A DNA stretch of 53,526 bases from Actinomadura kijaniata NBRC 14229 (GTDB lineage: Bacteria; Actinomycetota; Actinomycetes; Streptosporangiales; Streptosporangiaceae), in NCBI RefSeq assembly GCF_001552175.1, contig NZ_BCQR01000076.1:1-53526 (forward strand), in the 5' to 3' direction. Below are positions 13,482-20,614 of the stretch, piece by piece; the first letter of the stretch is position 1; every line of letters starts with the position of its first letter. The notes below the pieces were generated by a model. It saw only the letters and a list, made by a program, of their open reading frames with translations, was not told the origin of the DNA and searched no databases. Made by a program: the position numbers and the translations under genes.

Positions 13482-13488
13482 CCGCAAG

Positions 13489-13515
13489 GGGCCCCGGACG
13501 GCGCGTCCGGGGCCC
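13489..13515. terminator. Bidirectional terminator between clpB and the MFS gene
   Basis: An 11-bp perfect stem (gggccccggac / gtccggggccc) with a 5-nt loop, followed by TT on the plus side, sits between the convergent clpB and transporter genes. Confidence 0.8.
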
Positions 13516-13523
13516 TTCCGCGT

Positions 13524-14699
13524 TCACCGACCGGTGCGCGCGCCGAGGACGGTGAGGACGGCGGCGGCCAGCCCGGCGTCCGCCGCCGCCAGCGCCGCGC
13601 CGTCGGCGCCGAACGCGTCCGACAGCGCGCCGAACGCGAACGGCGCGACGGCCGCGCCGGAGAACACGCCGACCTGGACGGTGTGCCCGGCGTTCTCGGC
13701 CCGGCCGGGCAGCAGCCGGATCACGGTGGCGAGCAGCAGCCCCGTCCATCCCCATCCGGCGGAGAACGCCAGCACCGCGCCCACCAGGAACGCCGCCGGG
13801 TGCCCGAGGGCGACGAGCGCGAGCCCGGCCGCCCCGGCGGCCATCATCGCGGCGATGACGGCGGGGTTGTGCCGGGGCGCGCGGTCGGTGAGCCCGCCCG
13901 CGGCGAGCCGCACGGCGATGGCGAGCAGCGCGCTGAGGGACAGCAGGTTCCCCGCGACCGCGCCCGCGATCCCGGCGTGACCGGCGAGCGCCACGAAGTA
14001 GGTGGCGACGGCGTTGTTCCCGGCCGCCGACAGCGCCGCCGCGACCGCCCAGAGCCGCAGCGTCCGGCCCGCCCCGGCGTTCACGGGGTCCGGGACGCCC
14101 GGTCGCGCGGCCGGGGCGGCGGCCGGGACGCGGGTCAGCGGGGCGAGGGCCGCGGGGAGCAGGGCGATCACGGCGGCGGCCGCCATCGCGGCGCGCCAGC
14201 CGTGGGCGGGCAGGACGAACGCGACCAGCAGCCCGGGGATCAGGGTGGCGGCCCCCAGGGCCGCGCCGACCAGGCCCGACGCCAGGGAGCGGCGGTGCTC
14301 GGGGGCGCGGGCGGCGATCACGCGTCCGGCGGCGGGCTGCACGAGGGCGTTGGTCAGGCCGCCCGCCGCCAGCGCCGCGAACAGCACCGCCGCGTGGGTC
14401 GCCAGGGAGACGGCCAGCAGGGTCGCCGACGCCGCGAGGGCGGCGACGGTGAGCGCGGTGGGCACCGGGAGGCGGGCCGCCATCCGTTTGGCGAACGGCG
14501 AGCCGAGCGCGGTGGCGGCGTAGAAGACGCTCATCGCCAGCCCCAGCGTCAGCCGGGAGACGCGCAGGTCGGCGGCGATGGGAGCGGTGAACGCGCCGAC
14601 CGTGAACCCGGGCGTGACGGTGACCGTCGCGGTGAGGGCGGCGGCCGTCACCGCGGGCCAGTGCCCCACCCCGCGAGCGGGGAGGGAGAAGGCCGTCAT
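13524..14699 (-). CDS. MFS transporter
   Basis: 391-residue integral membrane protein with about 12 hydrophobic segments, typical of the major facilitator superfamily (for example FYAATALGSPFAKRMAARLP after the second helix, and GGLTNALVQPAAGRVIAARA). I chose ATG 14699, preceded by GGGAGA 7 nt upstream, rather than a start 57 codons earlier whose extension is hydrophilic and Arg-rich. The start overlaps the stop of a 22-codon ORF (ATGA). It belongs to the minus-strand unit headed by the metallo-beta-lactamase-fold gene and is probably controlled by the divergent MarR gene. Substrate unknown; export of a small molecule is inference. Confidence 0.88.
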   Translation of the reverse strand: MTAFSLPARGVGHWPAVTAAALTATVTVTPGFTVGAFTAPIAADLRVSRLTLGLAMSVFYAATALGSPFAKRMAARLPVPTALTVAALAASATLLAVSLATHAAVLFAALAAGGLTNALVQPAAGRVIAARAPEHRRSLASGLVGAALGAATLIPGLLVAFVLPAHGWRAAMAAAAVIALLPAALAPLTRVPAAAPAARPGVPDPVNAGAGRTLRLWAVAAALSAAGNNAVATYFVALAGHAGIAGAVAGNLLSLSALLAIAVRLAAGGLTDRAPRHNPAVIAAMMAAGAAGLALVALGHPAAFLVGAVLAFSAGWGWTGLLLATVIRLLPGRAENAGHTVQVGVFSGAAVAPFAFGALSDAFGADGAALAAADAGLAAAVLTVLGARTGR

Positions 14700-14764
14700 G
14701 CCGCGGTCTCCCGGGAAACGGCGGCCCCGTGTCGCGCCCCGGAAGCCCAAGACGAAGCGGTCAT
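14696..14764 (-). CDS. Possible 22-aa coupling ORF
   Basis: ATG at 14764 overlaps the stop of the preceding ORF (ATGA), and its own stop overlaps the MFS start (ATGA). GGGAGG stands 7 nt upstream. It encodes MTASSWASGARHGAAVSRET plus two alanines. The start context repeats that of the neighbouring ORFs, suggesting duplication. It may serve only to pass ribosomes on to the transporter gene; a functional peptide is not shown. Confidence 0.35.
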   Translation of the reverse strand: MTASSWASGARHGAAVSRETAA

Positions 14765-15021
14765 GCCGCCACCTCCCAGCGATCATCGCGAACGGGACCG
14801 GAACCGAACGGGTCCGGCGACCACGCGGGGCGCTCCCCGGAGATCCGGACGGGACCGTGGCCCACGACATCGAACCCGGTCACACCACCGGACCCCGACC
14901 GTCGTCGCGGCCGAGGGCCGCCTCCCTGGGGAACCCGAACGTGCGGGATCCGGCGGCCGAGCGGGGCGCGTTCCCCGACGGGCCGGGCCGTCTCGTGGCT
15001 CGCGGCGTCGGACGCGGTCAC
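14761..15021 (-). CDS. Possible 86-aa ORF of duplicated origin between hydrolase and MFS genes
   Basis: GTG at 15021 overlaps the hydrolase stop (GTGA), with GGGAG 8 nt upstream; the stop overlaps the next ORF by 4 nt. The product is Arg/Pro/Gly-rich and lacks a known domain. Its C-terminus DPFGSGPVRDDRWEVAA resembles the hydrolase C-terminus DVPFGRVRDGRWEPVA. Inside it GGVTASDAAS is echoed by GGVTGFDVVG. I read it as remnants of a tandem duplication of the hydrolase 3' end and its coupling junction, kept in frame. Whether it is translated is uncertain. This ORF and the 22-aa ORF fill the 14700-15017 gap. Confidence 0.35.
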   Translation of the reverse strand: MTASDAASHETARPVGERAPLGRRIPHVRVPQGGGPRPRRRSGSGGVTGFDVVGHGPVRISGERPAWSPDPFGSGPVRDDRWEVAA

Positions 15022-15845
15022 GCCACCGGCTCCCAGCGGCCGTCGCGGACGCGGCCGAAGGGCACGTCCGCGAAGTGGACGCCGAAGCCGAGCGTGTCGG
15101 GCTCGGAGAGCTCGGCGACCAGGAGGGCGCGTTCCTTGGCGGCCAGCTCCGGGTCGTGGTCGACGGCGGCGGACCAGTCGGGGCGGGCGGCCTGCGCCGG
15201 GGAGTGCAGGGCGTCGCCGAACGCGAGCAGGCGCCGTCCGCCGGAAGTGATCTCGTAGACGGTGTGCCCGGGGGTGTGGCCCGCGGTGATGCGGGTCCGG
15301 ACGCCGGGGAAGACCTCCTCGCCGTCGGTGAAGGTGCGCACGCGGGGGGCGAGGGCGTCGAGGGTCTCGGCGGGGGTGCCGTGCTCGATGACGTGCTCGC
15401 GGTCGGCCCATTCGGGCGCGGCGACCAGGACCGTGGCGAAGCGGTCCTGCCAGCCGAGGTGGTCGGGGTGCAGGTGGGTGATCGCGACGGCCTCGACGTC
15501 GGCGGGGGCGCGGCCCAGGGCGGCGAGCGAGTCGGGGAGCGCTCCGCTGCGCACCGCGCCGGTCAGCGCGTTGGCGGGGTCGTCGGGGAGGGTGACGGGG
15601 CCGAAGCCGGTGTCGATGAGCAGCGCGCGGTCGCCGTGCTCGACGAGCAGGCCGCCGAGGCTGGCGACCAGGTTGCCGTCGTCGGCGAGGTACTCGGGGC
15701 GGGCGGCCCAGTCGGCGTCGGTGCTGGCGGGGAACCAGCCGCGCGGCTTGAGCCGCACGTCGCCGTCCGGGACGTAGGTGAGCCTCAGATCGCCGAGGGT
15801 CAGGGTGCGCGGGCCGGACGGGGTGGTGAGGCGGTTCGTCGTCAT
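15018..15845 (-). CDS. Metallo-beta-lactamase-fold hydrolase
   Basis: 275-residue protein with the superfamily signature THLHPDHLGW (HxHxDH metal site, two zinc ions by family). Further metal-ligand motifs are ITAGHTPGHTVYEI and FGDALHSPAQ. Its closest look is to quorum-quenching or AHL-lactonase-like and generic MBL hydrolases; the substrate cannot be assigned. ATG 15845 has no ribosome site but a TAAGTT -10 box 8 nt upstream, consistent with a leaderless message. Divergent from a MarR gene that likely regulates it, and coupled downstream to small ORFs and an MFS transporter. A role in drug or xenobiotic handling is inference. Confidence 0.9.
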   Translation of the reverse strand: MTTNRLTTPSGPRTLTLGDLRLTYVPDGDVRLKPRGWFPASTDADWAARPEYLADDGNLVASLGGLLVEHGDRALLIDTGFGPVTLPDDPANALTGAVRSGALPDSLAALGRAPADVEAVAITHLHPDHLGWQDRFATVLVAAPEWADREHVIEHGTPAETLDALAPRVRTFTDGEEVFPGVRTRITAGHTPGHTVYEITSGGRRLLAFGDALHSPAQAARPDWSAAVDHDPELAAKERALLVAELSEPDTLGFGVHFADVPFGRVRDGRWEPVA

Positions 15846-15853
15846 GGCCGAGA

Positions 15854-15905
15854 AACTTACAACTCGAATCATTCTAATTGCAACTGTTCCAACTTGATGT
15901 ACTCT
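15854..15905. promoter_or_regulatory. Divergent MBL/marR promoters sharing one palindromic -35
   Basis: TTGCAA (15878-15883) is its own reverse complement. Rightward it stands 16 nt from TACTCT (15900-15905), 6 nt before the marR ATG. Leftward it stands 18 nt from TAAGTT (15859-15854), 8 nt before the hydrolase ATG. AGTTG occurs three times on the minus strand in this AT-rich patch, a plausible MarR operator. Confidence 0.6.
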
Positions 15906-15911
15906 TGGTCC

Positions 15912-16337
15912 ATGACGCCTGATCGCGAGGAGCTGGCCGTCGCCGAGCGCGAGCTGTGCGGCCTGGTGAACGGGCTCTCCCAGCGGATCGAGGGCCATGT
16001 CCGCGTCCGGGCCGCCACGCTCGGCCTGACCGCGCCGCAGGCGACCGCGCTGCGCGAGCTGACCGGCCCGATGACCCTGCGGGAGCTGGCCGAACGGATG
16101 AGCTGCGAGCCCTCCAACGCCACCTTCGTCGCCGACAAGCTGGAGAAGCAGGGCCTGGTCACGCGGCAGCCGCACCCCACCGACCGGCGCGCCAAGCGGC
16201 TCGTGCTCACCGAGAAGGGCACGGAGCTGCGCGAACGCCTGCTGACCATGCTGATGGAGGACTCCCCGCTCGCCGGGCTCTCCCCCGACGAGCAGCAGAC
16301 GCTGCACAGGCTGCTGCTCCGCACGGCCGGAAGCTGA
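15912..16337 (+). CDS. MarR-family transcriptional regulator
   Basis: 141-residue winged-helix protein. The recognition region is MTLRELAERMSCEPSNATFV, followed by the beta-wing VTRQPHPTDRRAKRLVLTEKG, typical of MarR. Flanking helices form the dimer interface. The start ATG lies 6 nt after a TACTCT -10 box without a ribosome site, so it is likely leaderless. It is divergent from the hydrolase/MFS unit and probably represses both promoters from the shared intergenic operator. Ligand unknown. Confidence 0.93.
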   Translation: MTPDREELAVAERELCGLVNGLSQRIEGHVRVRAATLGLTAPQATALRELTGPMTLRELAERMSCEPSNATFVADKLEKQGLVTRQPHPTDRRAKRLVLTEKGTELRERLLTMLMEDSPLAGLSPDEQQTLHRLLLRTAGS

Positions 16338-16407
16338 CCGGGGTACTCAGCCCGGACTGAGTACTTCGACCGAGTCGCCCCGGCACGGCCTCTGCCAGGG
16401 TGGGCCC

Positions 16408-17367
16408 ATGGTGCGGTGGAAGCTCGTTCTGGTGCAGCTCGCCGGGGTATGGGCGTTCGGCTCGGTGCTCACCGGGATGCTGGTCATGGCGTTCGTCATG
16501 GCCCTGTTCGGCGCCCCGCTCGTCGGGCTGGCGGTGGCCGTGCTCGGGGTGGCCGGGCTGGTGTTCGCGGGCACGGTCACGGCGGACGCCTCGCCGCTGA
16601 CCCGCGCGCGGGGCACGCGCGTGCTCTGGGCGGTCCTGGTCTTCGCCGGCGGCGCGGCCGGGCTGGGGTCCGGCGCGTACGCCAACTCCGCGCTGAAGCT
16701 CCCGTTCGGCGAGAACGAGCTGGTCGTCGCCGTGCTGGGCGGGCTGCCGTTCGCGCTGGCGGCGGCGCTGCTGGCGGTGTGGTGGACGGCGGTGCCGACG
16801 CTGCTGGCGGTCGTCGCCGTGGTGGGGGGCGCGGTCACGGTGATCGACGACCGGAAGGACACCACCGCGTACGCCGGCCACCTGGAACGGCTCGGCGTGC
16901 CGCGCGAGCTGCTGTTCACCACCCGGGTGACGGGTTACCGGCCCGAGAGCGTCTCGGTGATCACGGCTCCGAGGCTGACGCTCAGGTCCGTCACGGCGGG
17001 CGCGCCCGCCCCGGCGTACTACGGGGCCGACCACATCACGGTGCGGGTGGAGCGCGGAACGTTCCCGGCCGCCGGCTGCCGCGCCCGCCTGGTCACCGAC
17101 CGGGGAGAGGCGGAGCGCCCGTCCTGCGCCGAGGAACGGCCGGGGCTGTGGCGTCGCACGGGCACGATGGTCGAGAAGCCGGAGTGGGGCTGCCCGTGCG
17201 GGCTGCGGGAGTACGTGCTGCGGCGGGGGCCGCTGCTGGTGCGCGCCTCCGCCACCGACGGCGTCGCCGCCGCCCTGGTCCGCGACGCGGCGCTGAACGC
17301 CCGCCCCGCCACCGAGACCGAGGTCCGCGCGGCGCTGGACGCCATGTACGGGCCGCCCGGCCGCTAG
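16408..17367 (+). CDS. Membrane protein of unknown function
   Basis: 319-residue protein. Four to five hydrophobic helices occupy residues 5-150 (for example VLTGMLVMAFVMALFGAPLV and FALAAALLAVWWTAVPTLLA). A soluble C-terminal domain of about 160 residues contains several cysteines (ARLVTDRGEAERPSCAEE, WGCPCGLREYV), suggesting an exported disulphide-bearing domain. AGGGTGG precedes the ATG. No family recognised. Its stop overlaps the stop of a small convergent gene. Confidence 0.75.
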   Translation: MVRWKLVLVQLAGVWAFGSVLTGMLVMAFVMALFGAPLVGLAVAVLGVAGLVFAGTVTADASPLTRARGTRVLWAVLVFAGGAAGLGSGAYANSALKLPFGENELVVAVLGGLPFALAAALLAVWWTAVPTLLAVVAVVGGAVTVIDDRKDTTAYAGHLERLGVPRELLFTTRVTGYRPESVSVITAPRLTLRSVTAGAPAPAYYGADHITVRVERGTFPAAGCRARLVTDRGEAERPSCAEERPGLWRRTGTMVEKPEWGCPCGLREYVLRRGPLLVRASATDGVAAALVRDAALNARPATETEVRAALDAMYGPPGR

Positions 17368-17531
17368 CGCGACGCCTCGACGGCCGAGTGGGTGATCCGG
17401 GTGACGGGGTTCTCGGGCGGCTGCGGGATCACCGCGGAGACCGCCACCCCCGTGGCGACGACCAGCGCCATGGCCGCCCGGCGCCGCAGCCTCGACGGCC
17501 GCCGCCCGTCCGCGTCGTTCTGGACCGCCAT
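17364..17531 (-). CDS. Small single-pass membrane protein (55 aa)
   Basis: Short ORF with ATG 17531 and GGGAG upstream. It encodes a basic N-terminus (MAVQNDADGRRPSRLRRRAA), one hydrophobic helix (MALVVATGVAVSAVI) and a polar tail ending VTRITHSAVEASR. The positive-inside layout predicts a membrane anchor with a short extracytoplasmic tail. It converges with the preceding membrane-protein gene, sharing 3-4 nt at the stops. No homology recognised. Good ribosome site, actinomycete codon use and a sensible topology support it. Confidence 0.55.
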   Translation of the reverse strand: MAVQNDADGRRPSRLRRRAAMALVVATGVAVSAVIPQPPENPVTRITHSAVEASR

Positions 17532-17610
17532 GCCCGCTCCCTTCTCCGGTTCCCTGTGTGATCGAATCTAGGGAGCGGCGGTCCGCGGCGACATGGGCGC
17601 ACCTACCCAA

Positions 17611-17638
17611 CCCGGGGTGGGGCTGTCCCCACCCCGGG
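17611..17638 (-). terminator. Terminator of the cassette 3 operon
   Basis: A perfect 12-bp inverted repeat (cccggggtgggg, loop ctgt, ccccaccccggg) lies 9 nt past the stop of the minus-strand sigma-linked gene. Confidence 0.8.
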
Positions 17639-17646
17639 TGTCGGGA

Positions 17647-18555
17647 CTACTTGGGCAGCGTGTCGGTCCAGCGGGCGGTGACGGTGACGGTGCCGCCCTC
17701 GGTCATCCACACCAGGCCGCCGTCGGGCATCACGTAGAAGTTGGAGTCGCGGAGCAGCCCGGTCGCCGGGTCGACGACGACGCGGGCCTTGCCACTGGCC
17801 AGCGGGATCTGGAGTCCCTGGCCACCGGGCACCCGGCCGAGGTTGGTCACGCCCGGCCAGGCGGCGAGGGCGCGGAACGCGGCGGCGCGGGCCTGCGGCG
17901 TGACCGGGGCCGACGAGACCATGGAGATCAGCGAGGTGAGGGTGAACTCCCTGCGGTCGGCGGCGGTGAGCCCGCCCCGGCTGGTGCGGATGTCGCTGCG
18001 CGCGACGGCGGCGGAGATCCAGTCACGCAGCGCGTCCGGCCTGCCCGGCAGGCGGCGGACCTGCTCGTAGGTGACCTCCAGCGAGCCCAGGCTGAGCCGC
18101 GGCCTCCCCGGGACCTTGTACATCTCCCCCTCGGTCTTCAGGTCGCGCCGCCATGCCTGGCCCCGGCGGTCCGTCCAGCGCTCACCGAGGACGGGCGCGG
18201 AGCGCGGGCCGCCCTTCTCGACCTTCCGGACATACCAGTAGGCGCCCTTGCCCTCCGGGGTCCTCTCGGCGGTGTCGGCGGCGGCGAGCAGGACCTGCCG
18301 CGCCGACATGGGGGCGGCGGCGGGCGGGCTGTTGGGCGCGGGGGCCGAGGGGGTGCCGGTGCCGACCGCGACGACGGCCACCGCGGCGGCGGCCGTCAGG
18401 GACAGGCCGATGGCGGGCCAGGCGAAACGGCGGCGGGAACGGGCCGTCCCTCCGCCGCGCACGGCGTTCTGGAGGCGGTGGCGGCCCTCCGCGACCGCGT
18501 CGCGGTCCGGTTCGGGCTTGGCGAGCGCCGCCGCGATCATCTGAAGGTCATCCAT
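17647..18555 (-). CDS. Sigma-linked membrane-anchored protein (CU044_5270-like), cassette 3
   Basis: 302-residue protein starting MDDLQMIAAALAKPEPDRDA; the ATG overlaps the sigma stop by 8 nt (ATGGATGA). The cytoplasmic segment (about 43 residues) is followed by one helix (AIGLSLTAAAAVAVVAVGTG), a Pro/Ala linker and an outer domain. MSARQVLLAAADTAERTPEG and YWYVRKVEKG match the cassette 2 partner. The final part VVVDPATGLLRDSNFYVM is a common motif of these proteins. Function unknown; a sensor or anti-sigma role is inference from the coupled gene order. Confidence 0.82.
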   Translation of the reverse strand: MDDLQMIAAALAKPEPDRDAVAEGRHRLQNAVRGGGTARSRRRFAWPAIGLSLTAAAAVAVVAVGTGTPSAPAPNSPPAAAPMSARQVLLAAADTAERTPEGKGAYWYVRKVEKGGPRSAPVLGERWTDRRGQAWRRDLKTEGEMYKVPGRPRLSLGSLEVTYEQVRRLPGRPDALRDWISAAVARSDIRTSRGGLTAADRREFTLTSLISMVSSAPVTPQARAAAFRALAAWPGVTNLGRVPGGQGLQIPLASGKARVVVDPATGLLRDSNFYVMPDGGLVWMTEGGTVTVTARWTDTLPK

Positions 18556-19117
18556 GGAGGTCCTCCCGGTTCAGGGTCTTGTTGAGCTTCTTGCGGGCCC
18601 GGCTGAGCCGGGAGCCGACCGTGCCGTAGGAGACGCCGAGGGCCTGGGCGACCTCCTCGTGGGTGAGCTGGCCGAGCGCGACCAGCAGCAGCACGTCGCG
18701 TTCGCCCTGGTTCAGCCCGAGCAGGGCCTGGGCGACGCGGGGCCGCATGTGCTGCGCCGCGACGGTGGCGACGACCCGGCCCTCGGGGCCGTCGGCGGTC
18801 TCGGCCCGGCCGCGCGCCAGGGCCTTGTAGTGGCGGGCCTCCCTGCGGCGGTGCCGGGCCACGATGTTGGTGGCGATCCCGAACAGCCAGGGCCGCAGCC
18901 CGCCGCGTTCGGGGTCGAACCGGTCCCGCAGCCCGAACGCGACCAGGAACGTCTCGGCGGCGGCGTCCTCCCCCGCCTGCACGTCCAGCCGCCCGGACAC
19001 GTACAGGTACACGTCGCGGTGGTAGCGGTCGTAGACGGCGGTGAACGACTCCGGATCGCGCCGGAACAGCGCGGCGAGCTCGGCGTCGTCCGCCCGCTCC
19101 TCCACACCGGCACTCAT
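18548..19117 (-). CDS. ECF-type RNA polymerase sigma factor (cassette 3)
   Basis: 189-residue ECF sigma factor. Region 2: YVSGRLDVQAGEDAAAETFL and LRPWLFGIATNIVARHRR. Region 4: LTHEEVAQALGVSYGTVGSRLSRARKKL. It overlaps its membrane partner. The chosen ATG 19117 overlaps the stop of a six-codon ORF (MTKARP) that has an AGGAGG ribosome site, so initiation here may be re-initiation; AAGG 11 nt upstream could also serve. Paralogous to the factors at 246 and 5579 but somewhat more diverged. Confidence 0.93.
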   Translation of the reverse strand: MSAGVEERADDAELAALFRRDPESFTAVYDRYHRDVYLYVSGRLDVQAGEDAAAETFLVAFGLRDRFDPERGGLRPWLFGIATNIVARHRRREARHYKALARGRAETADGPEGRVVATVAAQHMRPRVAQALLGLNQGERDVLLLVALGQLTHEEVAQALGVSYGTVGSRLSRARKKLNKTLNREDLHG

Positions 19118-19134
19118 GGTCGTGCCTTCGTCAT
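19114..19134 (-). CDS. Possible 6-codon leader ORF of sigma cassette 3
   Basis: ATG 19134 stands 5 nt after a perfect AGGAGG (19145-19140). It encodes MTKARP, and its TGA overlaps the sigma-factor ATG. The best ribosome site in this leader therefore serves the mini-ORF, not the sigma gene directly. Translational coupling is inferred. Confidence 0.4.
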   Translation of the reverse strand: MTKARP

Positions 19135-19249
19135 GCGCGCCTCCTGAGGGGCGTGGGCGACAGCTTTCACCGACCCTTCGCGCGAACCATCGATCGCTTT
19201 CCCTGTTCCTCTTAGGAAGCTCTTATTTCCGGGACGCACAGTTTCGGGC

Positions 19250-20098
19250 ATGGTTCGTAGAGCGTTGTCGAAGGGGTGCGCCGCCGTCGGCGCACTGGGG
19301 GTGCTGGCCGCCGGGTGCGGCGGTAACGGATGGGCGGAGCGGGTCGCGGCCGCGTCGCCGGTGCGGCTGGAGGGGAACGACGCCGTCCTCCGGCTGGGGA
19401 GCGGCGAGTACCGCGTCGATGTCAGGAGGCTCGGGGTCACGGCGCGGACCCGGGACGGCCGCTCGCTGACCCTGGCCGAGCCCGTGCCGGATCTCGGCGA
19501 GCCCGGCCGGGTCGCGCCGAAGGGCGGCGCCGTGGCGTGGTCGTTCCCGGAGCGGGGCCTGTCGGTCACCGCCGGGGGGCGGGACGGGACGCTGAAGTGG
19601 CCCGTCACCGGGACCGACGGGGGGACCTCGCGGCTGGCCGTGCCCGTGGGCGCGGGCATGGGCGTGCCGGTGGACGACCCGTTCTGGAACTCGGCCGGGT
19701 CGCGGTTCGCCGGGGAGGAGATGCGGCTGGCGGGCGACCTGACCATGCCGTTCTGGGGCTACCAGGTCGGGTCGCGCGGCGTGAGCCACATCGTGCCGAC
19801 CGACATCGGGACGACGGTGAGGTTCGTGTCGCGGAAGGGACGGCTGCACGGCGAGACCGCGCACACGTTCGGCAGGGGCGACGGCACCCGTGACTACACG
19901 GTGGCGTTCTCGCTGACCGACGCGTCGCCCGTGGCCCCGGCGAAGGACTACCGCGCCTGGATGCGGTCCCGCGGCGAACTCGGCTCCCTCAAGCGGAAGA
20001 TCGACCGGAATCCCGAGGTCGGGAAGCTCGTCGGGGCGTTCCACGCCTACCTGTGGGGCGAGGCGAAGTCGGCGGACTCCGTGCGCCACCGCGCATGA
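19250..20098 (+). CDS. Putative lipoprotein of unknown function
   Basis: 282-residue protein with a lipoprotein signal peptide: basic start MVRRALSKGC, hydrophobic AAVGALGVLA and lipobox LAAGC, so Cys about 24 would be acylated. The mature part is beta-rich with no recognised domain. The start has no clear ribosome site. Divergent from the cassette 3 sigma factor, across a gap containing two CTCTTA repeats 11 nt apart, so it could belong to that regulon (inference). Confidence 0.72.
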   Translation: MVRRALSKGCAAVGALGVLAAGCGGNGWAERVAAASPVRLEGNDAVLRLGSGEYRVDVRRLGVTARTRDGRSLTLAEPVPDLGEPGRVAPKGGAVAWSFPERGLSVTAGGRDGTLKWPVTGTDGGTSRLAVPVGAGMGVPVDDPFWNSAGSRFAGEEMRLAGDLTMPFWGYQVGSRGVSHIVPTDIGTTVRFVSRKGRLHGETAHTFGRGDGTRDYTVAFSLTDASPVAPAKDYRAWMRSRGELGSLKRKIDRNPEVGKLVGAFHAYLWGEAKSADSVRHRA

Positions 20099-20177
20099 CG
20101 GCCTGGACGGCGGCTGCGTCCGGGCCGAGGTCCGCGGCGGCGCGCCGCGGACGCTGTGCCCGTGAGGCCGGACGCGG

Positions 20178-20567
20178 TCACCCCGCGGTCCCGCGGGCCC
20201 GGACACCGCGGGAGACGGCGCTGATCACGGCGGTGGCCGCCCCGGTGGCGAACAGGGTCCCGAGGGCGACCGCCGCCGCGCCGACCAGCCAGAGCCCGCT
20301 GCCGTCGTCGGACCAGTCGTAGGAGGCCGCCGCCGTCAGGCCCACGGTGATGCCGAACGTCGCGGCGAGCGCGTACCGGCGGTGGGCGGCCACCCCGCCG
20401 ACGATCATCAGCACGGCCACCAGGCCGACGACCTGCCACGCCTCGTAGGGGCCGCTGACGTGGCCGTCGGAGTGCTCGACGTACTTCTGGTCCCAGCCGA
20501 GCCAGACGGCCCAGTCGGCGGCGGCGACGGCGGCCAGCAGGACGGCGGCGACAAGGTGGCGGATCAT
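20178..20567 (-). CDS. Small integral membrane protein
   Basis: 129-residue protein starting MIRHLVAAVLLAAVAAADWA, with about four membrane helices (QVVGLVAVLMIVGGVAAHRR, ALAATFGITVGLTAAASYDW, LWLVGAAAVALGTLFATGAA). An alternative ATG at 20618 overlaps the stop of the SARP gene (ATGA) and would add 17 polar residues. I prefer 20567 because the protein then begins with its first helix, but the coupled start is possible. No family assigned. Confidence 0.65.
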   Translation of the reverse strand: MIRHLVAAVLLAAVAAADWAVWLGWDQKYVEHSDGHVSGPYEAWQVVGLVAVLMIVGGVAAHRRYALAATFGITVGLTAAASYDWSDDGSGLWLVGAAAVALGTLFATGAATAVISAVSRGVRARGTAG

Positions 20568-20614
20568 GCGACCAGTCTCGTCGGCCCGCCGGGGGAGCGG
20601 CAGAGCGCCGGTAC

